From: Planctomyces sp. SH-PL62
GTDB taxonomy: Bacteria > Planctomycetota > Planctomycetia > Planctomycetales > Planctomycetaceae
Assembly: GCA_945905295.1 (NCBI GenBank)
Contig: CAMDPX010000066.1
Span: 1 to 32,436 of the forward strand
Length of the DNA: 32,436 nucleotides
Direction: 5' to 3'
The position numbers were made by a program, and so were the translations under genes. Positions within the stretch are counted from its first letter, which is position 1; each line of letters opens with the position of its first letter. The notes under the pieces are model-generated. The model was not told the origin of the DNA. It searched no databases and saw nothing but the letters and a program-made list of their open reading frames with translations. This document shows, piece after piece, positions 1 through 8,204 of the stretch.

Positions 1-89
1 GTTCGCATCGTCGTGCGGCATGAAAAAGACTCCCGACCCCTTCTCTGCTACCATGTCGGCCGTCCCGTTTGAGCGTGAGAGGAACCGCC

Positions 90-1469
90 ATGATCACGAT
101 CTCCGGCCAACCGATGCGAACGTGCGAGGGAGTCACGCGGCGCGAATGGCTGCGTGTCGGCGGGCTAGGTTGGATGGGATTGCCGGGCCTCGGCCTGCCC
201 TCGCTCTGGCAAGGACACGCGACGGCGAGCGAACACAAGCCGCGAGCTAAGGCTTGCATAGTGCTGTTTATGTTCGGAGCTCCTGCGCACCAGGACACCT
301 GGGATTTGAAGCCGAACGCTCCGTCCGCCGTACGCGGTGAGTTCCAGCCCATCTCGACGAACGTGCCGAGCATTCAAGTCGGCGAGCACATTCCTCGGCT
401 GGCTCAACTGGCGGATCGGTATCTGCAAATCCGCTCGCTCACGCATCCCGACAACACACACACGGTCGCGATGCACTACATGCTTTCCGGAGTGCGTCAT
501 CGCCGGCCCGCGACCAATCCGCAAAACGCGGCGGACGATTTCCCCTGCTTCGGAGCCGTGCTGAACCATGTTCGCCGAGGCCACGAATCCGTCACAGGCG
601 GACTGCCAACCTCGGTCAGCCTCAACGCGCCGGCCAATCAGGTGTCGGCGAACAATCACATCTTCCCCGGCTTCTTCGCTGGCTTCTTGGGCCAAGAATC
701 CGATCCGCTGTTTATCCCGCAGCACGCCAATCGAGCAGACTTTCAGCCTCTGCCAGCGATCGAGAATGCACGGCGACTGTGGGATCGTCGCCGCTTGTTG
801 GCGCAGTTCGATCAGCAGTCGGCGCATCTCAATCAGTTGGCCTCGGTCCAAGGATTCGGCGGCTATCACGAGCAAGCGTTTCAATTGCTGACCTCGCCCG
901 CCGTGCGGAGCGCATTCGACGTCGCTCAAGAACCGATCCCGCTGCGCGAGCGCTACGGCCAGACGCCATTCGGCCAAGGCTGTCTGTTGGCGCGGCGACT
1001 CGTCGAAGCCGGCGTCTCGCTGGTCACGGTGAATTGGGAACGGGACGACGCTTATTGGGACACACACTCGGACAACTTCAACCTCCACAAGAAGAAGTTG
1101 CTGCCCAATATGGATCAAGGCTTCTCCGCGCTGTTGCTCGATCTGGAAGAGCGCGGCCTGTTGGACGAAACGTTGATCGTCTGGTTGGGCGAGTTCGGCC
1201 GCACTCCCACGATCAACAAGAACGCTGGCCGAGACCACTGGGCCGCCTGCAACACCGTGGTCCTCGCCGGGGCCGGCCTGCACGGCGGCATGATTCACGG
1301 AGCCTCCGATCGTCAAGCCGCCTATCCCGCGCGCGACCCTGTCGGCCCGGAAGACCTCGCCGCCACGATTTATCATCTGCTCGGCATCGACCCGCATCGC
1401 CTGCTGCGCACGCCCGAAGGCCAGCCAGTGCCGCTCTCCACCGGCGAGCCGATTCACGCGATTTTGTGA
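90..1469 (+). CDS. DUF1501 family protein, Tat-exported
   Basis: A 459-residue protein of the DUF1501 family, which has a sulfatase/alkaline-phosphatase-like fold and is abundant in planctomycetes. No member has a firmly known reaction. The N-terminus carries a twin-arginine signal (TRREWLRVGG, RR at residues 17-18) followed by a Gly/Leu-rich segment, so export through Tat is likely. Family landmarks are FMFGAPAHQDTWDLKP near residue 60 and the GEFGRTP...GRDHW block near residue 375. I chose the ATG at 90 because GAGAGGA lies 6 nt upstream; a TTG at 69 would also be in frame. DUF1501 genes usually follow a PSD1 cytochrome-like gene; its partner would lie left of this window. The first 89 bases hold no recognisable gene end. 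Confidence 0.9.
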   Translation: MITISGQPMRTCEGVTRREWLRVGGLGWMGLPGLGLPSLWQGHATASEHKPRAKACIVLFMFGAPAHQDTWDLKPNAPSAVRGEFQPISTNVPSIQVGEHIPRLAQLADRYLQIRSLTHPDNTHTVAMHYMLSGVRHRRPATNPQNAADDFPCFGAVLNHVRRGHESVTGGLPTSVSLNAPANQVSANNHIFPGFFAGFLGQESDPLFIPQHANRADFQPLPAIENARRLWDRRRLLAQFDQQSAHLNQLASVQGFGGYHEQAFQLLTSPAVRSAFDVAQEPIPLRERYGQTPFGQGCLLARRLVEAGVSLVTVNWERDDAYWDTHSDNFNLHKKKLLPNMDQGFSALLLDLEERGLLDETLIVWLGEFGRTPTINKNAGRDHWAACNTVVLAGAGLHGGMIHGASDRQAAYPARDPVGPEDLAATIYHLLGIDPHRLLRTPEGQPVPLSTGEPIHAIL

Positions 1470-1650
1470 CGAGAGTTAGGTTCGGCGAACAGGAAAGAGA
1501 TCAACCTCGAAAACTCATCCTTGTTCCCGCTGCGGATGGACGAGCTCATGGCATCAAGCCGAGTCGCGAATTATTCTCCACAACGTCAAGGTCACTAACT
1601 GCGGTCGGCAGACGAATCGCGACCGTGGAAGTCGGAATCAGGAGTTGACG

Positions 1651-1929
1651 ATGTCCAGCGTATTGATTTCGGCGAGTCTTCAACCCTTCGTGGAGCGTGA
1701 AGTCTCGAGCGGGAAGTTTCGCAGCCCGGCCGAAGTCGTCGAAGCCGGTTTGCGTTTGCTGCAAGACCGCGAACGGCGTCTGGAAGCGCTTCGCGATGAA
1801 ATTCAAGAAGGGCTGGACAATCTCGATGATGGGCAGGGAATTCTGCTTCCTGATGAGACCGCTCAGCACGATTTCTTTGAAGCGATCAAGTCGGAAGGCC
1901 GTGCTGCCCTCAAAGGGCCGACGACATGA
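1651..1929 (+). CDS. ParD-like antitoxin (type II TA system)
   Basis: A 92-residue protein matching the ParD/CopG-type antitoxin pattern. The N-terminal half (SVLISASLQPFVEREVSSG, then FRSPAEVVEAGLRLLQDRE) is the beta-strand plus two helices of a ribbon-helix-helix DNA-binding domain. The C-terminal half is acidic and would wrap around the toxin. The ATG at 1651 has AGGAG 6 nt upstream; a TTG at 1645 has no room for a ribosome site. Its TGA overlaps the start of the next gene in an ATGA arrangement, as expected for a co-translated antitoxin-toxin pair. Autorepression by the pair is usual for the family, but I did not identify an operator in the 180-base gap upstream. Confidence 0.88.
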   Translation: MSSVLISASLQPFVEREVSSGKFRSPAEVVEAGLRLLQDRERRLEALRDEIQEGLDNLDDGQGILLPDETAQHDFFEAIKSEGRAALKGPTT

Positions 1930-2183
1930 CGCCAGCGTATCGCGTGTCGCTGCCTGCCCGAAGCGATCTGCGAGCCATCTGGTCGTACATCGCGCGCGAC
2001 AACTTGGCCGCCGCCGATCGGATGTTGGATCGTTTTGAAACCAAGTTCGCGATGGCAGCTCGGCAGCCGCTGATTGGGACGGTATGCCCAGAACTCGGAG
2101 CCGGTTTGCGTTCGCTGGTTGTTGGCAAATACATGGTCTTTTACCGTGCCGTGGAAGAAGGCTCGCTCGTGGAAATCGTGTGA
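1926..2183 (+). CDS. RelE/ParE family toxin, C-terminus cut by a stop codon
   Basis: An 85-residue ParE-type toxin overlapping the antitoxin by ATGA. Residues such as YRVSLPARSDLRAIWSYIA, the Arg/Leu-rich middle and the closing strands (LRSLVVGKYMVFYRAV...SLVEIV) fit the ParE fold; members inhibit DNA gyrase or cleave ribosome-bound mRNA. The frame stops with TGA at 2181-2183, exactly where family members continue with R-V-x-H-G-A-R-D. The same frame then reads VIHGARDIGHLFGT and stops at 2226-2228, a normal ParE ending. A single CGA-to-TGA change explains this, and an intact form would have 100 residues. The toxin is therefore probably inactive or weakened, unless the stop is a sequencing error or is read through. 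Confidence 0.85.
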   Translation: MTPAYRVSLPARSDLRAIWSYIARDNLAAADRMLDRFETKFAMAARQPLIGTVCPELGAGLRSLVVGKYMVFYRAVEEGSLVEIV

Positions 2184-2228
2184 GTGATTCATGGTGCTCG
2201 TGACATCGGGCACCTTTTTGGAACGTGA
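2184..2228 (+). pseudogene. Detached C-terminal tail of the ParE toxin
   Basis: Fourteen codons in the same frame as the toxin gene, directly after its TGA, encode VIHGARDIGHLFGT and then a TGA. The H-G-A-R-D motif is the conserved last strand and tail of RelE/ParE toxins, so this stretch was almost certainly part of the toxin before the nonsense change. Confidence 0.75.
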
Positions 2229-2343
2229 TGATCGCGTTCCAACTTGGATGTTTTTTGTTTGGCAGCAGACGTCTGGTCGAACGTGTCGATGTTGCGCACG
2301 CATCGTATCGCGCGAAACCCGGCCTACAAATCCACGAGCAAAC

Positions 2344-3477
2344 ATGAGCAATCTTCGCGATCAACCTCAGCCGCCAGCGTGGCCGCTTCTCGATGAAGCG
2401 GTGGAGGCGGCACTGCGGCGCGCGTTCGCGGATGGCTCGTGGGGCAAGTACCACGGCTCGAACTGTCGCGAACTTGCCGATCGACTGGCGGCGCTGCATG
2501 AGTGCGAACAGGTCGTGCTGACATGCAGCGGCACGGCGGCGGTCGAGTTGGCGCTGCATGGATTGAACGTCGGCACCGGCGATGAAGTGATTCTCTCGGC
2601 CTACGACTTCGAGGGGAACTTCAAGAACGTGCTGATGGTCGGTGCGAAGCCGGTGCTTGTCGATGTCGATGCGTGGACCGGACAGCTCGATGTCAGCCAG
2701 CTTGAAGCGGCTCGGTCTTCTCGGACGAAGGCGCTCATCGCGTCGCACTTGCATGGGGGAGTCGTCGCGATGCCGGCCGTGCGAGCGTTCGCCGATCAGC
2801 ACGGGATCGCTGTGATCGAAGATGCCTGCCAGATGCCGGGCGCGATTGTGCAGAGCCGCGTCGCCGGGATGTGGGGCGATGTTGGCGTGCTGAGCTTCGG
2901 CGGCAGCAAGCTGCTGACTGCGGGACGAGGCGGCGCGCTGGTGACTTGCGATGACGGGATCGCTCAGCGAATCCGTGTTCACACGCAGCGTGGCAATGAC
3001 GCTTATCCATTGTCCGAGTTGCAAGCGGCGGTGCTTGTGCCGCAGTTGGATCGGTTGGCGGAACGGAATCAGTTGCGAACGGAGAACGTGTCGCGGTTGC
3101 TGATACTACTGAGCGATGTTGCGGGGCTGCGCTGTTTTGTGGAAGCGGCGAGGGCGGGAGATCCGCGCCGAGCGCAGTCACTCGAAACACTGCCGGGGTT
3201 CTACAAGCTGGGCTTCTGGTTCGATGCCGCGGCGTTTGGATGCTCGCGAGATGACTTCGCGTCTGCGATGCGAGCACACGGGATCGCACTTGATCCCGGT
3301 TTTCGTGCGTTGCATCGGACTCACGCTCGTGGGCGGTTCCGAGCGGTGAATGATCTGCCGAATGCGACTCGTGCGGATGAGTCGATCATGGTGCTGCATC
3401 ACCCGGTGCTGCTGGGAACGGCGAAAGACATGCAAGCGATTCGCGACGCGATCGGCGTTGACCTCGCCCGTCCATGA
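2344..3477 (+). CDS. DegT/DnrJ/EryC1/StrS family PLP aminotransferase
   Basis: A 377-residue protein of the fold-type I, PLP-dependent sugar aminotransferase family, acting in the cytoplasm on keto-sugar nucleotides or related ketones; the substrate cannot be read from the sequence. Seen motifs: SGTAAVELAL at the cofactor phosphate site, HLHGG, IEDACQMPGA with Asp160 facing the pyridine nitrogen, and SFGGSKLLTAGRGGA with Lys189 as the Schiff-base lysine. I chose the ATG at 2344, which gives the usual family start just before a GSWGKYHG segment; there is no strong Shine-Dalgarno. No sugar-nucleotide or polysaccharide genes flank it. It ends 40 bases before a large palindrome and converges with the HlyD-type gene. 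Confidence 0.85.
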   Translation: MSNLRDQPQPPAWPLLDEAVEAALRRAFADGSWGKYHGSNCRELADRLAALHECEQVVLTCSGTAAVELALHGLNVGTGDEVILSAYDFEGNFKNVLMVGAKPVLVDVDAWTGQLDVSQLEAARSSRTKALIASHLHGGVVAMPAVRAFADQHGIAVIEDACQMPGAIVQSRVAGMWGDVGVLSFGGSKLLTAGRGGALVTCDDGIAQRIRVHTQRGNDAYPLSELQAAVLVPQLDRLAERNQLRTENVSRLLILLSDVAGLRCFVEAARAGDPRRAQSLETLPGFYKLGFWFDAAAFGCSRDDFASAMRAHGIALDPGFRALHRTHARGRFRAVNDLPNATRADESIMVLHHPVLLGTAKDMQAIRDAIGVDLARP

Positions 3478-3517
3478 ATTGAGACAGGCGAGCGGAGTCA
3501 GCCTTTTGCGCGACGCT

Positions 3518-3592
3518 CATCAGCCGGAACACGCTAGCGTCCGGTTCGCGCAAATCATCGGGAAACCGGACGCTAGCGCGTTCCGGCTGATG
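3518..3592. repeat. Palindromic element between convergent genes
   Basis: Two 29-base arms (3518-3546 and 3564-3592) match as inverted repeats with one mismatch around a 17-base loop. Each arm also contains its own hairpin: CCGGA and TCCGG flank a CGCTAGCG core. It fills the gap between the ends of the aminotransferase and HlyD genes, so it could act as a bidirectional terminator, though no T-run is present. The paired-hairpin plan resembles REP/BIME elements but lacks GTAG ends. Confidence 0.85.
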
Positions 3593-3600
3593 GGCCACGA

Positions 3601-5784
3601 TTACAGCCAGAGATATTTCTGAATGAACTCGACGACGTCGCCGAAGAGGACGTAGCCCAGACTACGTTGGCCACAGTTGATCTTCGCGCGGACCTCGGCC
3701 CCGATGCGGAGCCGTGTGTTGTCTTGATTCTTCTCGAGGTCGTCTTTGTTGATATCCACGCGGACGTTGACGATGGCTTTGTCTTTGTCCGTCGAAGCGT
3801 TCGAGCGGGATTCGATGTTGGCTTTGCTCAGCTTGCCGCTGAAGCGGTCTTCGACATTCGTGGCCAATTGGAATTCCACATCGAGCTTGGCCGCCTGGAA
3901 CAACTCATCCAGTCGGCGACCGTCTTCTTCGGTGGCAGGGGCGATCCCCTTCCGATGAGTTTCCAGCAAAGCACGCAACTGGCGACCTTCTCCCGGTTTG
4001 CTGGCTGTCAGGTCCGCGACGGTCTGATCGAGTTTCGCTTCGACAGCGCGGAGCATGTGTCCCATGCGGCCCTCGGCGACTTCCAATTGCAGCCACCACG
4101 CGCCGGCTTCGTCTTTGATTTCCAGCAGCAGTTCGCCGCGGCGCACGGGACGATTCAGGAGTTGGCGTTCGACTTCGAACGTGGCGATCGTGCCGGCTCG
4201 CGGAGCGAGGACCGTCAGATCGGCGACACGGCGTTCCAAGATTCTGAGGAGCCGCTGAGCTCCGGCGATTTCCACGTCGGTGGCTTCGATCTTCCCCTCC
4301 AAGCGGGTGATATCGAGGTTGCTGCCGTTCTTCTTGGCGACGTCCAATTCGCCCAATAGGCTGTATCGCGTGGACTGCTTTTCGTGGAGCGTGGTCTCGG
4401 CGGTGACCTGTGCCTGGAACAGTTCGGGGCTTTGCAGCCGCATCAGAACGTCGCCGGCTTGAACTCGCTCGCCACCTTTGATGGCGATCTCGACGACGTT
4501 GGCGTCCGCCGGGGCGAAGACATCTTTCTGGCTCGACGGCATCAGGCGGCCTTTGCCTTCGACACGGTAGTCCCAGGGAACGATGCAGAGCGCGGCGATG
4601 GCGGCAGCGGTCGCGATTACGGCACCTGCCGCTTTCAGCTTGCCGCGGCCTTCCATGAAGCGGAATGTCTCGCCGAGAAAATCCCACAGCGGCAGCAGGA
4701 ACAGCCTGTTGTGCTTGAGGCTGTTGTGCATCGCTTCGGAAATATGATCGGACAGCGAATCGACCTTCTCCTGCAAGCCGGGTCGGGGCTGGCTTTCGGA
4801 GATTTGTTCGATGATCAGGCCGCCGATCGGCTTCTTCTGTTTATCGAGCCGCTTGACCCCTTTCTCGTCCGCCTTGATGACCGCTTCGCTTTCGAACAGC
4901 GGCCAGACGATGACCATCCGCGAGCCGCTCTCTTGGATGTAGTCGGCCAGCGGAGTCGTGATCTGCGGCGGGAGATGATCGAGCTTGCCGGAGTAGGTCA
5001 GCGGCTCGCGCATCAGGATGACTTTGTTGGCAATGTTGCGCATGCGTTTGACGAGATTGGCTCGCTGATGCACGGAGTCCTGACCGCTGATCGCTTTGAT
5101 GACCGTCTTCTTACCGTATTGAACGGCGACGCTCAGCCGGTCGCAGCCGAGCAACAGCCGGCCATCGTTGGCGGCGGTCGCGGCGACTTCGCCGACGTTG
5201 AGGCTGCGGTGCAGTTGCAACAAGAACTGTTCGAACTGTTCGGTCAGCTTCGGCTTGTTCTCGGCCGGCTTCGGCGCGGATTGGCGGTCGAGATAGCGGC
5301 AGGCGTAACCGCACATCTGCTCGACGAATTGCAGGAAGCCGGGGCGTGCCTGATGCGGCGTATCGACTCGCTGAAAAATCTCGACGACGCCGACGCATTG
5401 CTTCTGCTGCTGAAGCGACGCGAGCACGATCAAGTCGTTGGTCGGGACTTGCACGCCGCTGCCGTCGTTGGGGCTGTGCGTGCAGGCTTGGCCGTTGGAC
5501 ATGACTTCGTCCAACAATTTTTGGTTGAGTCCCGCCGCATCGGTCTTCTCGAAATAGCCGGTCGTTTTGAGATTCAGGTCGGTAAACAAGTTGAGCTTGT
5601 TGCTGCCATTGCGGAGCCAGACAGCACCCGCGCGAGCTCCGACCGCGCCGACGACTCGGCGCAGGAATTCGCTGAAGAACGCGTCCGGCGGCATGTTGGA
5701 CCGCGAGTGCTCTTCGATCTCTTTGGCGAGCTGAATGATCTTTTCGCGGACGTTCTTGACACTATCGGATTCGGTCGTGGACAT
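3601..5784 (-). CDS. GAF-like domain/HlyD family membrane-fusion protein
   Basis: A 727-residue protein. Residues about 20-160 look like a GAF-type sensor domain (AGAVWLRNGSNKLNLFTDLN), and a second GAF-like region runs to about 340. One membrane helix (AVIATAAAIAALCIVP, about 383-403) follows. The C-terminal part is an HlyD/RND-adaptor barrel-sandwich: VFAPADANVVEIAIKGGERV and later TVLAPRAGTIATFEVE are the two lipoyl-like halves around a coiled coil. Such adaptors bridge an inner-membrane transporter to the envelope. No transporter, outer-membrane channel or peptidase M50 gene is next to it. I chose MSTTESDSV as the start because the 59 upstream codons look unlike family sequence. It lies 187 bases downstream of the TadG-like gene on the same strand. 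Confidence 0.82.
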   Translation of the reverse strand: MSTTESDSVKNVREKIIQLAKEIEEHSRSNMPPDAFFSEFLRRVVGAVGARAGAVWLRNGSNKLNLFTDLNLKTTGYFEKTDAAGLNQKLLDEVMSNGQACTHSPNDGSGVQVPTNDLIVLASLQQQKQCVGVVEIFQRVDTPHQARPGFLQFVEQMCGYACRYLDRQSAPKPAENKPKLTEQFEQFLLQLHRSLNVGEVAATAANDGRLLLGCDRLSVAVQYGKKTVIKAISGQDSVHQRANLVKRMRNIANKVILMREPLTYSGKLDHLPPQITTPLADYIQESGSRMVIVWPLFESEAVIKADEKGVKRLDKQKKPIGGLIIEQISESQPRPGLQEKVDSLSDHISEAMHNSLKHNRLFLLPLWDFLGETFRFMEGRGKLKAAGAVIATAAAIAALCIVPWDYRVEGKGRLMPSSQKDVFAPADANVVEIAIKGGERVQAGDVLMRLQSPELFQAQVTAETTLHEKQSTRYSLLGELDVAKKNGSNLDITRLEGKIEATDVEIAGAQRLLRILERRVADLTVLAPRAGTIATFEVERQLLNRPVRRGELLLEIKDEAGAWWLQLEVAEGRMGHMLRAVEAKLDQTVADLTASKPGEGRQLRALLETHRKGIAPATEEDGRRLDELFQAAKLDVEFQLATNVEDRFSGKLSKANIESRSNASTDKDKAIVNVRVDINKDDLEKNQDNTRLRIGAEVRAKINCGQRSLGYVLFGDVVEFIQKYLWL

Positions 5785-5971
5785 GAGGCGTCTCGTCGAG
5801 GGTAGGCGAAAACCATACGAACGAGCGGACTCGGCTGAGTGCCAAGCCATGCTCGAACCTCGCGAAACGTCCGAGAAATCGCCATCCAAAACCCGATGAC
5901 CACGGCTCCATTCCGCGCGGCGGAGTTTGTATTGGCAGTCGCCAAACAGTGACAAGAGCAAAGGTTGAGCG

Positions 5972-7714
5972 TCATCGGTCCGAGATGAGCTTCAGCGTGC
6001 GGCTGTTGGCGATCTCTCGGAAGACCGCATCCAACTGCGTCTGAACGGCGGCGATGCTGCTCCCGCCTGGCACGTTGAAATGCACTCCGCCCGTGATGTC
6101 GGCGACCTGTTGCATCAGGGAGGTGTCGGCTCCAGCTCCCAGGCTGATGGTCAGGATTTTGATTTTGTTGGTCTTGGCCAAGTTGGCTTCGGTGATGACC
6201 GCGGCCTTGGCCGTGGCCGCGTCACCCGGTTCATTGGCCACGCCGTCGGTCATCAAGACCATCAGGCGTGAGGAGCGCGGGCGTGCGTGCTGAACCAGTT
6301 CATTCCGTGCGACGTTCATTCCGGCGGAAATGTTCGTGCCTCCTTTGTAATGCCCCGCTTGGCGGTGTTGAGTCGTGCTTTTGACTTGGTCGAGATTCTT
6401 GCTGAGTCCATGCTCCAGGATCGCGCCGGTGGTGTTCGTGTGCGTGTAGATCGACAAGCCGACGTTGTCCTCGGCCTCCATTTCGACGAGATAATCTGTG
6501 AACTCACCGACGGCGTCCTTCATCACACCGACGGGTTGCTCGCTGGTTTTCCACAGGTCGGGCGTGTCCGCCGAGCTGTATTGCTGCGTCTGCAGGTATT
6601 CGAGCCAGGTCAGGTAACCGAACATGTCGCGATAGCCAGCGGTCTTGATACTGCTGCTCGACTTCTGCACTTCCTCAATGTAATCGTCCCAGCTTCCTCC
6701 GGGATACGGGTACGGAGAAGTCAGCCCCAGTGCCGTCTTGATGTTGGCAAAGGTGAAATCAAACTGCTCGCCCGAGTTGCCGGACGACAGATTGGCGTTT
6801 GAGCCAGAGATGACCCAGCAATTGGTGATGTCCTTACCGGCGTTGCCGCCCGTGCCCGCGAAGGTGCCGAGCAAACCGGACAGGCCCGAGAATGTCTGCG
6901 TCGCCCCATTGGAGAACTTGAGCTTCACCGTTTTCAGAGCGAGTGTCGAGGTGACGGCCACGGAGGCTCGCTTATACGTCACGTCGATGTGCGGAATCGC
7001 GCCGGAGGCGGCTCGTCCTTTGAGCATCGCGTACGTCGGCGTGAAGGTCAGGTTGCCGTAGACCGGCGAACCAAGCTGAGTCCACATCGTCTGCAGGTTC
7101 GATTCGACGGCGGTGCGGCCCAGTTTGCTGATCGCTCCCAAGCAACTGTCGTCGTTCATGGACCCGGAGAAATCCAGCACCACCATGATGTCGCGCGGCT
7201 GGAAGGTGGCAATCGACTCCGCCCCGACGTCGGCGTTCTGCGTGCCGATGGCCGGCGCGAAGAACAGCGGCAGGCGGTTATCGCCACCCGAGCTGGTGGT
7301 TCGCATGGCTCGCACTTTCACGACGTTGTACGGCGTCGCGTCTAAGCCCCACTGAATCGAATAATTCTGCGAGGCACCATTCCAAACCAGCTTGCCATAC
7401 GTGATGTCCGTATTCGGATTGATCGTGACCGAGGCTTTGTCACCGGCCCGGTACATGGCGGCGGTTTGGACGATCTCGCGGCTGGCATTCGCACGGACCA
7501 AGGCGGGATCGTCCGTGCCACTGAGTTCCATCGCGCCCGACAATGCCGCAGCGTCCGCCGCACATTGCAATTGTGTGCGGGTCAGTTGGATGAACCCGCT
7601 GTCCACAGTCATGGCGACAAACCCCAACAACACGATCATCAGCACTGCCGCGAGGACCAGAATCGCCCCGCGGCGGTCGTTCATCTGCGGAACCCGCGAC
7701 AAAAATCGTTGCAT
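5972..7714 (-). CDS. TadG-like protein with a von Willebrand factor A domain
   Basis: A 580-residue protein with the N-terminal TadE/TadG-type signature: a short basic head (NDRRGA), a membrane helix (ILVLAAVLMIVLLGFVAM), then VDSGFIQLTRTQLQCAADAAALSGA. A VWA domain follows with an intact MIDAS metal site, DFSGS starting at Asp181, and a second acidic element LMTDGVAN near residue 487. Proteins of this type sit in the cytoplasmic membrane with the VWA part outside, and in tad loci they assist pilus assembly. No other tad genes are visible, so the role here is open. The ATG at 7714 has AGAAGG about 10 nt upstream; an ATG at 7684 lacks one. Upstream is a long divergent gap shared with the TIGR03009-like gene. 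Confidence 0.85.
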   Translation of the reverse strand: MQRFLSRVPQMNDRRGAILVLAAVLMIVLLGFVAMTVDSGFIQLTRTQLQCAADAAALSGAMELSGTDDPALVRANASREIVQTAAMYRAGDKASVTINPNTDITYGKLVWNGASQNYSIQWGLDATPYNVVKVRAMRTTSSGGDNRLPLFFAPAIGTQNADVGAESIATFQPRDIMVVLDFSGSMNDDSCLGAISKLGRTAVESNLQTMWTQLGSPVYGNLTFTPTYAMLKGRAASGAIPHIDVTYKRASVAVTSTLALKTVKLKFSNGATQTFSGLSGLLGTFAGTGGNAGKDITNCWVISGSNANLSSGNSGEQFDFTFANIKTALGLTSPYPYPGGSWDDYIEEVQKSSSSIKTAGYRDMFGYLTWLEYLQTQQYSSADTPDLWKTSEQPVGVMKDAVGEFTDYLVEMEAEDNVGLSIYTHTNTTGAILEHGLSKNLDQVKSTTQHRQAGHYKGGTNISAGMNVARNELVQHARPRSSRLMVLMTDGVANEPGDAATAKAAVITEANLAKTNKIKILTISLGAGADTSLMQQVADITGGVHFNVPGGSSIAAVQTQLDAVFREIANSRTLKLISDR

Positions 7715-8204
7715 GATGTCATTGCCTTCTGGTCCGGCGGCAGTGCCGGACATTGTTAAACACGAGGATTCACTGACCAAGTTGAGCGGCCATTTGGGAC
7801 CGATGAGCCGCTGGAAAACCGACTCAAAAAAACCAACCCAAATCGTCCGCAGAGAAACCTAGGACACGATTCCGCTTGGGCAACGAAAATCTTCCGCAGG
7901 CATCCTGTAACGCCGCGGCAATCCAATCCGCGAAGACCGGGTACGCACGTCATACCGATTCTCCGTTTCCAGAAAGCAACATCCTGCTGCGAACCGGTCC
8001 GGGGTCGCACCCAAAGGGCGTCGTGCATCCGCGACTCTGACGATCGAAAAACCGGGGTAGAGGCGTTTCGCCGCGATGCCTAACATCCCGCCCCTGTTGT
8101 CCAGCGAATGGGCCGAAGGATCGGTCGGCGCGCTGGGCGAGCTGACAAGGATGTCTTCTCTGCACAGGACGATCATGCCGCGATCCAAATTCGGAAGGAT
8201 GCCG
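7715..8204. other. Divergent intergenic region, no gene seen
   Basis: About 490 bases separate the TadG-like gene (-) from the TIGR03009-like gene (+) and must hold the promoters of both. I found no convincing -35/-10 pair, riboswitch or large palindrome. In-frame ATGs at 8076, 8151 and 8175 allow longer starts for the right-hand gene, but the best ribosome site belongs to 8205. Confidence 0.5.

Noticed and set aside
165-1457. 430-codon open frame antisense to the DUF1501 gene
   Set aside because: It mirrors a clearly coding strand; long antisense frames are expected in GC-rich genes with strong third-position bias, and it has no recognisable motif.
3650-3675. ACGTAG...CTACGT palindrome near the end of the HlyD-type gene
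   Set aside because: Only a 6-bp stem with no second hairpin, inside ordinary coding sequence; likely chance and not a GTAG element.
4384-5805. 473-codon + strand open frame opposite the HlyD-type gene
   Set aside because: Shadow of the minus-strand gene, without motifs; the HlyD, membrane and GAF-like features are all on the minus strand.
5972-7714. A tad pilus locus
   Set aside because: Only one TadG-like protein is present, with no prepilin, ATPase or secretin genes nearby.
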